Assembly (NCBI GenBank): GCA_038257535.1
Contig: JBBSJE010000057.1
Span: 1-32,014, forward strand
Reading direction: 5' to 3'
Length of the DNA stretch: 32,014 nucleotides
Origin: JAGTJU01 sp038257535
Lineage (GTDB): Bacteria > Myxococcota_A > Polyangia > Fen-1088
Shown here piece by piece: positions 24,201 through 31,891 of the stretch (within the stretch, counting starts at the first letter, position 1; the number at the start of each line of letters is the position of its first letter). Both the position numbers and the translations under genes were made by a program. The notes below the pieces were generated by a model. That model was not told where the DNA came from. It did no database searches and worked only from the letters and a program-made list of their open reading frames with translations.

Positions 24201-25364
24201 TCGTGGACGTCCACGCTGCCGACTTCCAAAGCGCTGCAGTTGCAAGCGCCGGATGCCACGATGCCTTATACCGAGGTTTGGGAAGTGGTGGCAGGCCCCG
24301 TGTGGCACGTACATGCCGAAGGCATTCCGCAGCTGCGCGATGCGGGTGGCGAACGCGCCTTGGTGTGGCAGCCCTGGCCGCAAGAGAAGCTGCGCCTCAA
24401 CATCACGCGGCCAACGGGTGTTGATGGGCAAACCTTAACCATCGACAGCAGCAGCTTGGATCTCGTGCCGGGTCCCCGCAGCACCGCAGCCACCTTACGC
24501 TTTGTGGTGCGCACAAGCCGCGGGCGTGAACACAGCATCAGTTTGCCTGCCGGCGCGCAGATACAAAGCCTATCCCTCAATGGCCGCGCGCAACCTGTGC
24601 GGCAACAAACCCACGATGATCGCGTGCAAATCACGTTGCCGCTGCATCCCGGTGAAAACCAAGTTCATATGCAGTGGCGTCACAACGAGGGCCAACGTTT
24701 CGCCTACAGACCGCCGCTCGTTGACCTGGCAAGCCCCAGCACCAACGCCCAGGTTCTGATCAACACCGAGCGCGCCGACCGATGGGTGCTGTGGACAGCC
24801 GGCCCCACTATGGGTCCCACGGTGTTCTTCTGGAGCTACGTTTTGGTACTGTGCGTGTTGGGCTTTCTGCTGGCGCGCACGCAGTTGGCGCCTCTGCGTT
24901 GGTGGGATTGGCTGCTGCTGGGATTGGGCGTGATGCAGCTACACTTCTGGGCGGCGGCCACGGTGGCGGCGTTCTTCCTTGCCATGGGCTGGCGGCAACG
25001 CGCGCAACGGCCCGCGCGGGCTTGGGCGTACAACATCACGCAGCTCGTTTTCGTGGGATGGGCCTTGGCCGCCGCTGTGATTGTGTTCTTTGCGATCAGG
25101 CAAGGCCTGCTGGCCAGCCCCGACATGGGCGTGATGGGCAACAACTCGTCAGATACATACTTGCGCTGGTACAGCGATCGCGTGCCCAACGCCCTGCCCC
25201 GGCCCCTCGTTGTCTCCGTGCCCATCATCTTCTACCGGCTGGCGATGATGGCTTGGGCGCTGTGGTTGGCCCTTGCGGTGCTGCGCTGGAGCCGCTGGGC
25301 GTGGCAAGCCTTCAGCAGCCAAGGGGTGCTCAAGTCTATGCGCAAGCGGGTGATAGCGGGCTAA
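21210..25364 (+). CDS. Very large multi-pass envelope protein of unknown function, internally duplicated
   Basis: A 1384-residue protein. A signal peptide ends VSVAHAGVG. Residues about 25-480 are a beta-rich exported region, with Cys in HTCPTLYG and RLCGWPGLL. Hydrophobic helices follow at about 485-570 (VFLLLIAALAVYRLF, GAWLVLIFVLVPFAV). Next come a Pro/Ala/Lys-rich linker (610-650) and two helices at about 700-760. A second exported beta-rich region (about 770-1200) opens PCAPHCATLDRLHVD and again has PLPG...VTVNGKPT, paralleling PLPG...VTLNGQRT in the first half. At least four transmembrane helices form the C-terminus (1205-1384). The repeated layout suggests an ancient duplication. I know similar giant unannotated proteins from other proteobacteria but no function. 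The ATG at 21210 follows GAGGAG by 9 bases, and a TTG one codon earlier is less likely. Confidence 0.8.
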   Translation: MRTRLRAAFFGLATLVVSGGVSVAHAGVGPINTQDIPPPLRPWVPWVLQQAQGHTCPTLYGQDARLCGWPGLLTLALDNNGGRFTQTIDVYEDGLYPLPGNGPDLNGQPTRWPLDVTLNGQRTSVVTYGGAPHVQLVQGRHTLAGRFAWDSVPEALTVPPAVALVRLSVQGKDIAAPQRTPDGRIFLARTEVSTETDNLDLTVHRKVQDGVPLLLTTRLTLAVAGKSRELVLGRVLPDNFEPMDLSSALPAQMRPDGQLVIQVRPGQWVLELVARNVRKVEAITRPDPQGLWKEGEEAWVFEEAPAVRAVSIEGVPALDPQQTTLPPEWRSLPAFAVDAGKTFKLVTNQRGNENPQADALRLRRELWLDFDGGGFTARDHIEGTFNTSWRLSMAPPAQLGRVSMGGQDQFITKMNNGPWGVEIRGNHAQIEADSRIPRDSSKLAAASWQHDFDHVSATLNLPPGWRLFAATGADQVQGSWVQGWSLLDVFLLLIAALAVYRLFGWRVGALAFLALLCTLNEPDAPAWIWLALVVAEALVRVVPEGKLSLLPRLLRGGAWLVLIFVLVPFAVDDVRSSLHPAAAHEGGLFPSVLIGAANAPMQQQFLKGGGANEGDEELAADVMQESKPEMAPSLAPAAPPPVRRSSGKKSDLRSSYTQNVAQYDKSVVVQTGPGVPQWQWQQTSFAFNGPVEADQQLGLWLMPPWLTGALGLFRQALLAALALLMFRHRKRLGALWPVRQVAATAAGVLLALGLAGESHATTPELPPPDVLEDLKQRLLAPLPCAPHCATLDRLHVDASIQTLRLRFEISSLATTALPLPGRSDTWMPTQVTVNGKPTAALRRDDQGVLWLVVEPGTAKVEAEGPWPLRQSFALALPLRPQHTTATLRNVKLDGLHEDGQVSEALQFTRVDESAAEGGGRDDTQAQGLLPLLRVHRRIDLGLRWTVTTEISRVGASSLSVVTSVPLLPGESVTTAGVRLAPGNQAVAVNLAPNEAGVSWTSTLPTSKALQLQAPDATMPYTEVWEVVAGPVWHVHAEGIPQLRDAGGERALVWQPWPQEKLRLNITRPTGVDGQTLTIDSSSLDLVPGPRSTAATLRFVVRTSRGREHSISLPAGAQIQSLSLNGRAQPVRQQTHDDRVQITLPLHPGENQVHMQWRHNEGQRFAYRPPLVDLASPSTNAQVLINTERADRWVLWTAGPTMGPTVFFWSYVLVLCVLGFLLARTQLAPLRWWDWLLLGLGVMQLHFWAAATVAAFFLAMGWRQRAQRPARAWAYNITQLVFVGWALAAAVIVFFAIRQGLLASPDMGVMGNNSSDTYLRWYSDRVPNALPRPLVVSVPIIFYRLAMMAWALWLALAVLRWSRWAWQAFSSQGVLKSMRKRVIAG

Positions 25365-25564
25365 AACCCGACGTCGAGTACGCCCCGGATCTTCGAGAGC
25401 AGGCCATCGGATGTGAAAGGTTTGTTCAGGTGGCCGGCACCGCTTTCAAAAAATCCATGATGGAGAGTACCTTTCAGCGAGAAAAGCCAGCGGCGATGCC
25501 GCCATCGGCATTGTGTCGCGGAGCCGGCCCAAGGTGCAGCGCCAAAGCTTCTGATAGGATAGAG

Positions 25565-26074
25565 ATGATGCGAACCTTTCCTCGTTTTGCCTCGCTGATC
25601 GCGCTTTTTCTGGTTTGGGCCAGCGCTTGCGACATCATTGCCTTCGACATCGAAGAACCTCTTGCCGCGCAAACGATCCAAGGCAGCCCCCTTGGATCCG
25701 TCTTGCCGTTAACGCTCTTCGAAATCCCCATGCAATCTGACATTGCCGCGCAGACAGAAGCGCGAGGCACCGGGCCAGCCACCTCCGCGCACCTTAAAAA
25801 CATCACGCTTGTGATCAAGACGCCGGCAGACGAGACCTTCTCCTTCATGGAGAGCATCAGCATCAAGATTGTCGCCGAGGGATTGCCCGAAAAGGAGGTG
25901 GCGCGGCTTGTTCCCGTGCCGGCAACAAAGTCGATTTCTCTCGAAATCGTGCCCAATGTGAACCTTCTGCCCTACATTCACAAAGGCGCAACCATGCGCG
26001 CCGCGGCAACAGGCCGAATGCCCTCGCGTACGATCACCTTTGACGGCAAAGTCGTGGTGCGTGTGAAGGTTTAG
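25565..26074 (+). CDS. Hypothetical lipoprotein (CDIIAFDIEEP type)
   Basis: A 169-residue lipoprotein. The signal peptide MMRTFPRFASLIALFLVWAS ends at AC, giving mature CDIIAFDIEEP. The mature part, with IQGSPLGSVLPLTLFEIPMQ, an ITLVIKTP strand pattern and LLPYIHKGATMRA, is predicted to be mostly beta. I recall similar lipoproteins, unassigned, from Myxococcota. An AGGATAG ribosome binding site precedes the double ATG at 25565/25568. The longer open frame further upstream is antisense-like and overlaps the end of the 1384-residue protein, so it is rejected. The gene is 200 bases downstream of that protein and probably has its own promoter. Function is unknown. Confidence 0.8.
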   Translation: MMRTFPRFASLIALFLVWASACDIIAFDIEEPLAAQTIQGSPLGSVLPLTLFEIPMQSDIAAQTEARGTGPATSAHLKNITLVIKTPADETFSFMESISIKIVAEGLPEKEVARLVPVPATKSISLEIVPNVNLLPYIHKGATMRAAATGRMPSRTITFDGKVVVRVKV

Positions 26075-26084
26075 CGATCAGCGG

Positions 26085-26232
26085 TCACTTGGGAGGCGGC
26101 TGCAGCCGGAACATTTTTTTGAGTGTGTCGGGAACTGGGGGCGGCGTTGATGCCACATGTTTCTGGCAGCCGCCGCTGGGCAAGGCCCCAAGAGCTACGA
26201 TAAAACAAGCCGCGCGAAGTGCATTTGGCCAT
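26085..26232 (-). pseudogene. Mini-lipoprotein with out-of-frame start
   Basis: Leftward, a frame reads NALRAACFIVALGALPSGGC then QKHVASTPPPVPDTLKKMF and ends at 26085. This is a textbook lipoprotein signal peptide and lipobox with a tail of only about 28 residues. The two ATGs just upstream (26224 and 26232) are in other frames. One base change in length near 26222-26229 would join either of them to the signal peptide, giving MALRAAC or MANALRAAC. An AAGG stands 9 bases before the ATG at 26224, and a TATAAT box lies upstream. It is either a freshly broken gene or a sequencing error. Very short lipoproteins of this shape can be lysis- or entericidin-like, but no family is recognised. Confidence 0.4.
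26097..26120 (+). terminator. Weak intrinsic terminator after the lipoprotein gene
   Basis: A short GC hairpin (CGGC-TGCA-GCCG, 26097-26108) is followed after five bases by seven T (26114-26120). It lies 23 bases after the lipoprotein stop. The stem is only four pairs, so termination would be weak. Confidence 0.35.
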
Positions 26233-26250
26233 CCCTTGCTTCTGAAGAGA

Positions 26251-26278
26251 ATTATACGCCTTCTCGACGGTTTGGGAA
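26251..26278 (-). promoter_or_regulatory. Possible promoter for the mini-lipoprotein
   Basis: On the minus strand there is a perfect -10 box TATAAT (26251-26256) with a -35-like TTCCCA (26273-26278) 16 bases away. It points into the mini-lipoprotein. Confidence 0.4.
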
Positions 26279-26703
26279 AGCGGTGCCAGACCAGGTGTTT
26301 CCTTCCACCGAGGGAATGTCGCCTGTGGTTGGGCGGGGTTGCAGGATCGCGCGGCGCACTCGGGTACGCCGGACGGCGTCCGCCGCGGTCTCTACATCGT
26401 CGTCAGCCACACGTACACCAAACCATCTTTTGGAAGGATTAGCCTCACCTAGAAGCAGTCCGCTCTTATCTGCGTTGGAACGCAGGAGGCTCGATGATCC
26501 TTCCCTTTAGCTTTACCAAGGCGTCATCGTCTGTCGGAACATGCTGATCCTGAAACGCTGACTCCGGCAGCCAACGATGACGGGCAAGGACGCGCGCCGA
26601 ATCCCCCGAGAGAGGCTCAGCATCGTTCGCGATCTGCGCAGCGTCTTCTGCAGAGTACTAAAGTACGGCTCCAAACGACCAGTTGCCCCCTGCCCTGCTG
26701 GCA
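26279..26703. other. Stretch without a recognisable gene
   Basis: About 425 bp between the mini-lipoprotein and the DUF488-like gene. Open frames here have no protein-like composition, start signals or motifs. The region may be remnant DNA at the edge of the defence island. Confidence 0.5.
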
Positions 26704-27477
26704 TCAAACGGTGCGCGGAAGCAGACCATACCCTTTCCTATGCTTCTGCATGAAGCGATCGATTTGGCTCTGGCTGTAGGATTCTCGTGGCCCGTCGAAG
26801 ATAAACATTCGGTGGGCCCACTCCCCTCGCGTTAGTATTGGCGTTTGCAGGCACGCTATAACTTCCGTCGTGTCGCCGCGGAAGTGAATCACGCTTCCCT
26901 GCGGCATGAGCGTGGGGACCGCACGCGGCAGCAAAGACGTGCGGAACTGATAGCCCTTTAACTTGCTAATGGCGCGATCATCAAGGGTAACCTCCCGAGA
27001 GGTAGGTTCCCCACCCGGCCACTCGACAACAGTCAACGGGCTCTTCCGCCTGCGCGCCGCCGCCAACAGCAAGGTCCCCACGGCATAACGATGGCATCGC
27101 ATGCGACCACCAACGCATGCGAGTTCACAGGCGCAGAAGTAGACAACGCGCTGCCCTTTGCTGTGACATTCAAGGATCAGATCAAGAAGTTCGTCAGCTT
27201 GTTTCGGGTCTTTGATTTTGATGCCAGTGGCGTTGGCATCCGCGATCACAGCGTTCCCCAGGCCACGCATCCATCGATAGTTTTGAGGCCCGGTGGCTTT
27301 AGCAAAGGCGTCGCCACGAAACTCCGGCGCCCGGGTCTGGCGTTGAAGGCGAACGTCCACCCACAGGGGAGGCTTGAAGCCCTGTTCCTTCTCCCAGGTA
27401 CTCGCAAGCTTTACGAGCTGCTGCGTATTGGTACCCCATCCCCAATATCCGAAGGAGTAGACGGTGGGTGTGGTCAT
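26704..27477 (-). CDS. DUF488-like protein next to BREX genes
   Basis: A 257-residue protein with a DUF488-like pattern: an N-terminal VYSFGYWG strand, LWVDVRLQRQTRAPEFRGD (the VDVR motif of the family), YRWMRGLGN, and RVVYFCACELA with a downstream RCHRYAVGTLLL that fits the C-E...CHR signature. DUF488 proteins have a conserved Cys/His pocket but no established activity. The C-terminal 100 residues (VIHFRGDTTEVIACLQTP and after) are extra to the domain. It is last in the leftward BREX cluster. Its ATG overlaps the stop of a 23-codon ORF as ATGA, so it is translated with that leader. A role as accessory gene of the defence island is an inference from position. Confidence 0.65.
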   Translation of the reverse strand: MTTPTVYSFGYWGWGTNTQQLVKLASTWEKEQGFKPPLWVDVRLQRQTRAPEFRGDAFAKATGPQNYRWMRGLGNAVIADANATGIKIKDPKQADELLDLILECHSKGQRVVYFCACELACVGGRMRCHRYAVGTLLLAAARRRKSPLTVVEWPGGEPTSREVTLDDRAISKLKGYQFRTSLLPRAVPTLMPQGSVIHFRGDTTEVIACLQTPILTRGEWAHRMFIFDGPRESYSQSQIDRFMQKHRKGYGLLPRTV

Positions 27478-27545
27478 TGCGCACCGCCAGGAGGAAGGCT
27501 GTTGCGGATGCGTTTGGATTCAACGTTGTCTTGGAAAGTTGTCAT
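27474..27545 (-). CDS. 23-codon ORF coupled to the DUF488-like gene
   Basis: The ORF starts ATGACAACTTTCCAAGAC, with a strong ribosome binding site GGAAGGAG six bases upstream. It encodes a 23-residue peptide, MTTFQDNVESKRIRNSLPPG and three more residues, and its TGA overlaps the next ATG (ATGA at 27474-27477). The good start signal and precise coupling argue that it is translated. It could be a leader peptide controlling the downstream gene, or the relic of a larger gene. Confidence 0.5.
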   Translation of the reverse strand: MTTFQDNVESKRIRNSLPPGGAQ

Positions 27546-27657
27546 CTGTGGCTCCTTCCGCGCTTTCCTCTTAAAATCTGTTTCAAGCCTCTTACGTGCG
27601 GTTTCGGGCATTCAGCAGCAAAAGCAAACCTGAGGCCAGATGGAAGCCCGCTCTGCC

Positions 27658-29736
27658 CTAGCCTACCTCTGTTAACACCTCTGCCAAAAACCTATCCAAC
27701 AAGCCGTCTGGCAAACAGGGCTCGAACTTGCTCAGCTGCCCGCGCGCGCAACTGGCGGCCAGCCTCTGTGCATCCGCTTCGTTGGGGCGGCCTTCGCGGT
27801 GCAGTTGATCGAGGGCTTGCCGAATGGCCACCTCGCTTTTCCCAGCGCTGTCTGAAAACGAAAGGTAAAGGTTGTTGTTCGAGATCTTGTCGCCCAGGAG
27901 GCTGACCAGGGTTTTGCTCAGCAGATTGTTTCGCTTGCCGCCGGCGAAGGTCCATAGGCGATAACCACTGGGGCTTTCTTCTAGGGTGTCGCCTTCAGGC
28001 GTGAGGAAGGCGTGCTGCTCGCGAAGTTCCTTGACCTTCTTGCGCGCCCGCTGCGACCATTCTTCGGCTTCGTCGTCTGAAACAAGAATGGCCTTGATGG
28101 CTTGGCAAAGCTCGCGGCTTAGCAGCTGGGGTTGGCCTTGCCATCGGGGCAATCCTGCATTGGCTATCGGCTCTACGAAGATGATGGCCTTGCTCCAATT
28201 CACCGATGTTACGCGCCATGTGCGCGCTGCCAGGGTGAATGTAAGGCTTTCCAGATCTTCGGCTTGCGCAAAATAGGCGTCTATTTGGCCGATGGCCTCT
28301 GGGCCGTGCATGGCGGTTAACACGCGGGGTGAAGAGAACACGGCGTAAAGCTCGGCGAAGTGTTTGGCGCCATAAAGCTTTCTGCCGCGTTCGCCCAGAT
28401 GGTAACGGCCACCCTCCTGAATGATGATGCCCTCATCCAGCATGTGAGACGTTAGTGCTTCGCGATCCTCGGCTGCGATGGCCGAAAAGGGTGTGGCGTC
28501 CGAAAGCCATGCCCACCAATCAGTTGTGGGAATGCCGCCTTCTTGCTGGCTTAGGGCCATGATTTGATGGGCCAGAAGGTGTGCGGCGCGGGTTCTTAGG
28601 GGCACGCTTTCTACGAAACGTTCGCCATGCAGGCGCAGCAGGGCTGCCGCTTGAATGAGGGGTTCGTCCTTTGTGCACAAGAATGTGCAGTTGGGCAGCG
28701 TGCCGTCTCTGCGCCCGGTTCGCCCCATGCGCTGGAGAAATGAGGCCACGGTGGATGGGGCATCTATTTGGATCACTCTGTCCAGGGATCCAATGTCGAT
28801 GCCCAATTCCAGCGCACTGGTGGCAACGATGACGCAGTTTTGGCCTTCTTCAAACGCACGCTCGGCCATGGCCCGTTGTTCGCGTGAGAGCGATGAATGG
28901 GTAACGTGGGTGTCCACGTCTCGCTTTCGCAGTTCCTTGCCCAAGGCCTCCACGCGGCGTCGGCTGTCCACGAACACGAGGCGTTTTTCGCCAGGGTGCA
29001 GGCTGGCTATCACACTGGCGGCGTTTTCAAGCGAGCCGACATAATCGAGAGAAATATAGGCCTTTTTCGAGGAACCAACGGGGTGCAACACCTGCCCGGG
29101 GCGCTTCGAGCTGCCGCGCACCCACTTGAGGATGTCTTCGGGGTTCCCTACCGTGGCTGAAAGTCCTATGCGTTGCACGTCGCGCCCGCAGAATCTAGAA
29201 AGCCGCTCCAGCACCGAGGATAGATGTCCGCCGCGATCATCGCTCACGAAGGCGTGAATTTCGTCGATGACCACGGTTTGCAAACCCTTGAACAGCCGGT
29301 GCGCCGGAACCTTTTGGCTCATCAGCATCACTTCCAGACTTTCGGGTGTGGTCAGCAGGATGTCGGCGGGGTTGGCGATGAATCTTTTCCGTGCCGCGGG
29401 ACCTACGGCGCCATGCCACTTGAAAGCACGGCGGCCGATCAACTCTGCATAACGCTGAAGCCTGTCCTCCTGGTTGTTCAGCAGCGCCACAATGGGGGCC
29501 ACGTAAATGACAGAAACGGGCTCCCACCCTTGGCTGTCCATTTGCGAGAGCAAAGGGAAGAAGGCGGCTTCGATTTTTCCACCCGCTGTGGGCGCGAGAA
29601 TCACGCAGTTGTCTCCATCCACAATGGGACCAATGGCGTTCAACTGAACGGGTCTGAGCTCGGGGAAGCGCAGCCCGTTTACAATTTGGTATTGAACGGC
29701 GGGGCTTAGCCGGCTGAAAGCGGCATCACTGCTCAC
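27658..29736 (-). CDS. brxHI: BREX Lhr-like helicase BrxHI, with altered Walker A
   Basis: A superfamily 2 DNA helicase of about 692 residues. The Q-like region is RPVQLNAIGPIV, motif II is VVIDEIHAFVSDDRGGHLSS (DEIH box), motif III is GLSATVGNPEDILKW, motif V is VATSALELGIDIG and motif VI is FLQRMGRTGRRDG. A winged-helix and Lhr-type C-terminal region follow. Motif I is CVILAPTAGGKIEAAFFP: the Thr of GKT, which contacts Mg-ATP, is replaced by Ile (ATC at 29572-29574, one base from ACC). ATPase activity may be lost. I chose the GTG at 29736, which has GAGGGG four bases upstream and overlaps brxD by 11 bases, the same as the pglZ-brxD overlap. An ATG at 29754 is an alternative. In BREX types 2 and 6 this gene follows brxD. 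Confidence 0.88.
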   Translation of the reverse strand: MSSDAAFSRLSPAVQYQIVNGLRFPELRPVQLNAIGPIVDGDNCVILAPTAGGKIEAAFFPLLSQMDSQGWEPVSVIYVAPIVALLNNQEDRLQRYAELIGRRAFKWHGAVGPAARKRFIANPADILLTTPESLEVMLMSQKVPAHRLFKGLQTVVIDEIHAFVSDDRGGHLSSVLERLSRFCGRDVQRIGLSATVGNPEDILKWVRGSSKRPGQVLHPVGSSKKAYISLDYVGSLENAASVIASLHPGEKRLVFVDSRRRVEALGKELRKRDVDTHVTHSSLSREQRAMAERAFEEGQNCVIVATSALELGIDIGSLDRVIQIDAPSTVASFLQRMGRTGRRDGTLPNCTFLCTKDEPLIQAAALLRLHGERFVESVPLRTRAAHLLAHQIMALSQQEGGIPTTDWWAWLSDATPFSAIAAEDREALTSHMLDEGIIIQEGGRYHLGERGRKLYGAKHFAELYAVFSSPRVLTAMHGPEAIGQIDAYFAQAEDLESLTFTLAARTWRVTSVNWSKAIIFVEPIANAGLPRWQGQPQLLSRELCQAIKAILVSDDEAEEWSQRARKKVKELREQHAFLTPEGDTLEESPSGYRLWTFAGGKRNNLLSKTLVSLLGDKISNNNLYLSFSDSAGKSEVAIRQALDQLHREGRPNEADAQRLAASCARGQLSKFEPCLPDGLLDRFLAEVLTEVG

Positions 29737-31099
29737 CGTGCCCCTCGCTGCCATCTGCCTGGTCTAGTTCCAGCTCGATGTCATCCACGGAGCGTTCGAT
29801 GCCTGCTGCCTCGCGCTCTTCGGCCTTCATCTCGCTGGCCTGGATGTCCAGCTTGTAATGAACAACGGGATCAAAGGTGGCATGCTCATCCACCTGATCC
29901 ATCACCTGCACCAACTTGCGCAAGAAAATGCGCGGCGCCACACCCACTTTGCCGCCCAGCTTGCCGGCCACTTGCTGGGCCAGGGCTCTGATAAATTTAT
30001 CGGTTATCTTTGTTTGAAGCCGTTCCGGATCGTCAGCGTCGTAGATCTCGCGCACGCGCAGGCCAGCTTCAACAAGCCTATCTTCGTTGAAGGGAAGCAG
30101 CCGAATTTGTGGCGCCCTTGTGCTGTCGAAAGTAGGGTCGGGGCCAAAATCAACGTGCAACCTCTGCTCCAATGCCGGTGCCTTGCGCACGCCTGAGGGA
30201 CCTTCGAAAAAGTTCGGGGTGCCTGTGATGAGCAGATACATGCCGGGGTACTGCCGATCATCCAGCTCGTCGATAAGCCCCCGCAGGGCATTCAAGCTTT
30301 TTTCACGAGAATCTGCGCGTGACCGTTGGATGGTTTCAACCTCATCAAGAACCAGCAGCAACCCTTTGCGCCCGGTTTGTTTCAAGATCTCCAGAAGCCC
30401 GCGAAAAAAAGCATTGGCCGCGTAGTGGTCCAGCTCGCCTTTGACCCCTGCTTTGCGCTTGATGTCCGCGCCCACCGTTTTTTGCCCCATGATCCAGGCC
30501 AGCAGGCCCTCGGCCGTGGCGGGATCGTTGTCAACGCGCGCGCGATGACAGGCGCGCAGGGCCGCAGAAAATTGCGCATTGATGGCCGACACCTCCGCCA
30601 GCCGGCCCTCCAAAAGTTCACCCACCTGGGTTGCCAAAGTGGCTTCGTCGCCCGAGAAACCCGGACGTGCGCGCACCTCTTCTTCGAGACTGTAAAGCCA
30701 TCGGTCAATAAGAGCGCGGAAGGCGCCTTCGGTCCACTCCTTCGTGGCCAAGCTTTCAACAGCGCGCCTGTAGACAGTCTCCATGTTGTAAAGCGGGGTT
30801 TTGGTTTCAGAGATCTGAACCTCCGCGGTGGCGAAACCCTCTTGTTGCGCCAAGTGACGCAACCAGCGCGCAAAAAAAGTTTTGCCGGTGCCATAGTCAC
30901 CTCGAACCGCTTTAAACTTGCCGGCCCCCAACGCCACATCTTGAAGCTCGCGCTCCATGGTTTTCGCGAAGCGCTCAAGCCCCACGGCATAATGTTCCAA
31001 ACCCGCTGCGGGCACCGTGCCCTGGCGAAGGGCGGAAATGATTTCACGGCGGCGTGGGCGGCTAATGCGATTGCCAGAAACGGATCGCTTAATTTCCAT
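29726..31099 (-). CDS. brxD: BREX ATP-binding protein BrxD
   Basis: A 457-residue P-loop protein of the BrxC/BrxD (DUF2791) type. The Walker A is AVRGDYGTGKTFFARWL (GDYGTGKT at 67-74), and the Walker B is GLLLVLDEVETIQRSR near 250. LLITGTPNFFEG is a sensor strand, and LPFNEDRLVEAGLRVREIYD is characteristic of the family. The C-terminus is acidic. BrxD is an ATPase found in BREX phage-exclusion loci of types 2 and 6, and its exact step is not settled. The ATG at 31099 has the strong ribosome binding site GGAGGGG. It overlaps pglZ by 11 bases and is overlapped by brxHI, so the three are translationally coupled. All motifs are intact. Confidence 0.87.
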   Translation of the reverse strand: MEIKRSVSGNRISRPRRREIISALRQGTVPAAGLEHYAVGLERFAKTMERELQDVALGAGKFKAVRGDYGTGKTFFARWLRHLAQQEGFATAEVQISETKTPLYNMETVYRRAVESLATKEWTEGAFRALIDRWLYSLEEEVRARPGFSGDEATLATQVGELLEGRLAEVSAINAQFSAALRACHRARVDNDPATAEGLLAWIMGQKTVGADIKRKAGVKGELDHYAANAFFRGLLEILKQTGRKGLLLVLDEVETIQRSRADSREKSLNALRGLIDELDDRQYPGMYLLITGTPNFFEGPSGVRKAPALEQRLHVDFGPDPTFDSTRAPQIRLLPFNEDRLVEAGLRVREIYDADDPERLQTKITDKFIRALAQQVAGKLGGKVGVAPRIFLRKLVQVMDQVDEHATFDPVVHYKLDIQASEMKAEEREAAGIERSVDDIELELDQADGSEGHGEQ

Positions 31100-31818
31100 T
31101 TGCCCCTCCGAATAGATGTTCAAGCAACGCCAGATCCAAACACACCTGTTTGCCCGAAACGTTGTAATGCACAACCTGGTAGCCGTCCTCGTTCAGGAAC
31201 TCGCCCATGATTGCAACGCGGCCCCCCACGTTGCGTACCGATTCCCCCAGTGATCCGGCGAAGACCTCCTCGGCAAGTTTGCCGCCGTGCTCAATTAATA
31301 GTTCGAGCGCAGGCAGAACAACTTTGTTCAGGTCCTGCTTCCGGGTTTTGTCCAGATCGGCAAACACCTGCCCAAGCCGCGCGGCCCACACCGACCGCGG
31401 GGCCGCCGCTGGCGTGGCCGGCGCCAGAGCGGGTGAAACGGGAGGGGCAACCGCCGCGAAGGCGAGCTGGTTCTCGGGCACCTGGGCTTTTGATCGCCCC
31501 GGCATCTTGGGAGGCAACTTCGTCGTCGATGTGGCCGCCTTCGCGGGCGCTTCAACCGGCACATCCAGGTGCCACCACGCGGGAATGGGGAAAGACACGG
31601 TGCCCAGCGCCTCTCCCTCTTCGCCCAGCAAAGCCCGCAGATCCTGCGATCCCAGCATGAGGGCCGGCGTGACCACCTCGGCGAGGCTGGCGCCGCCGTG
31701 CTCGCCAATGTGCCGCTTGCTAACGTAGCGGTCAGTCTCCGCGACCAGCAGCGCCAGCCGCTTTCCCTTGCGCGAGGTGTAGGCGTTCGGGCCCGAGACA
31801 ACAATTTCGCGATCGCCC
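31089..31818 (-). pseudogene. pglZ: PglZ C-terminal exon, gene interrupted by a group II intron
   Basis: The last ~240 residues of the BREX phosphatase-like protein PglZ. The piece RYVSKRHIGEHGGASLAEVV then TPALMLG is the conserved end of the PglZ domain (HGGASLxEVV). It continues through WWHLDVPVE, an Ala/Pro-rich linker, and a helical C-terminal module (LDLALLEHLFGG). The catalytic alkaline-phosphatase-like part should lie upstream, but intron sequence begins at about 31818. The frame stays open through the intron tail to the window edge, so it has no start of its own. If the intron splices, full PglZ could be made; if not, the locus lacks PglZ. The position before brxD and brxHI fits BREX type 2 or 6. 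Whether pglX, pglW/pglY or brxC/brxE lie upstream cannot be seen. Confidence 0.75.
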
Positions 31819-31820
31819 TC

Positions 31821-31891
31821 GGGTAGCCCTGGGCACTTACGCACCCAGGGCCCCCACAGATCCGGGCGTGCGGGATTACCGCACCCGGCTC
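31821..31891 (-). ncRNA. Group II intron domains V and VI
   Basis: Domain V (31859-31891, minus strand) begins GAGCCGGGTGCGG and ends CCCGCACGCCCGGATC. It folds as the canonical 33-34 nt hairpin with the AGC catalytic triad, a 2-nt bulge and a GC-rich distal stem. The third base pair is G/A rather than the usual G/U. Domain VI is the 8-bp stem GCCCTGGG/CCCAGGGC (31826-31833 with 31844-31851). It is followed by GGGCTACCC, in which the A at 31824 is the likely branch-point nucleotide. Confidence 0.72.

Noticed and set aside
24782..25564. Upstream extension of the lipoprotein frame
   Set aside because: It lies within the last helices of the 1384-residue protein in another frame. The double ATG with a ribosome binding site and signal peptide at 25565 is the real start.
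26157..26510. Rightward 117-codon open frame
   Set aside because: No ribosome binding site or motif, with low-complexity Arg/Ser composition. It is antisense to the mini-lipoprotein signal peptide.
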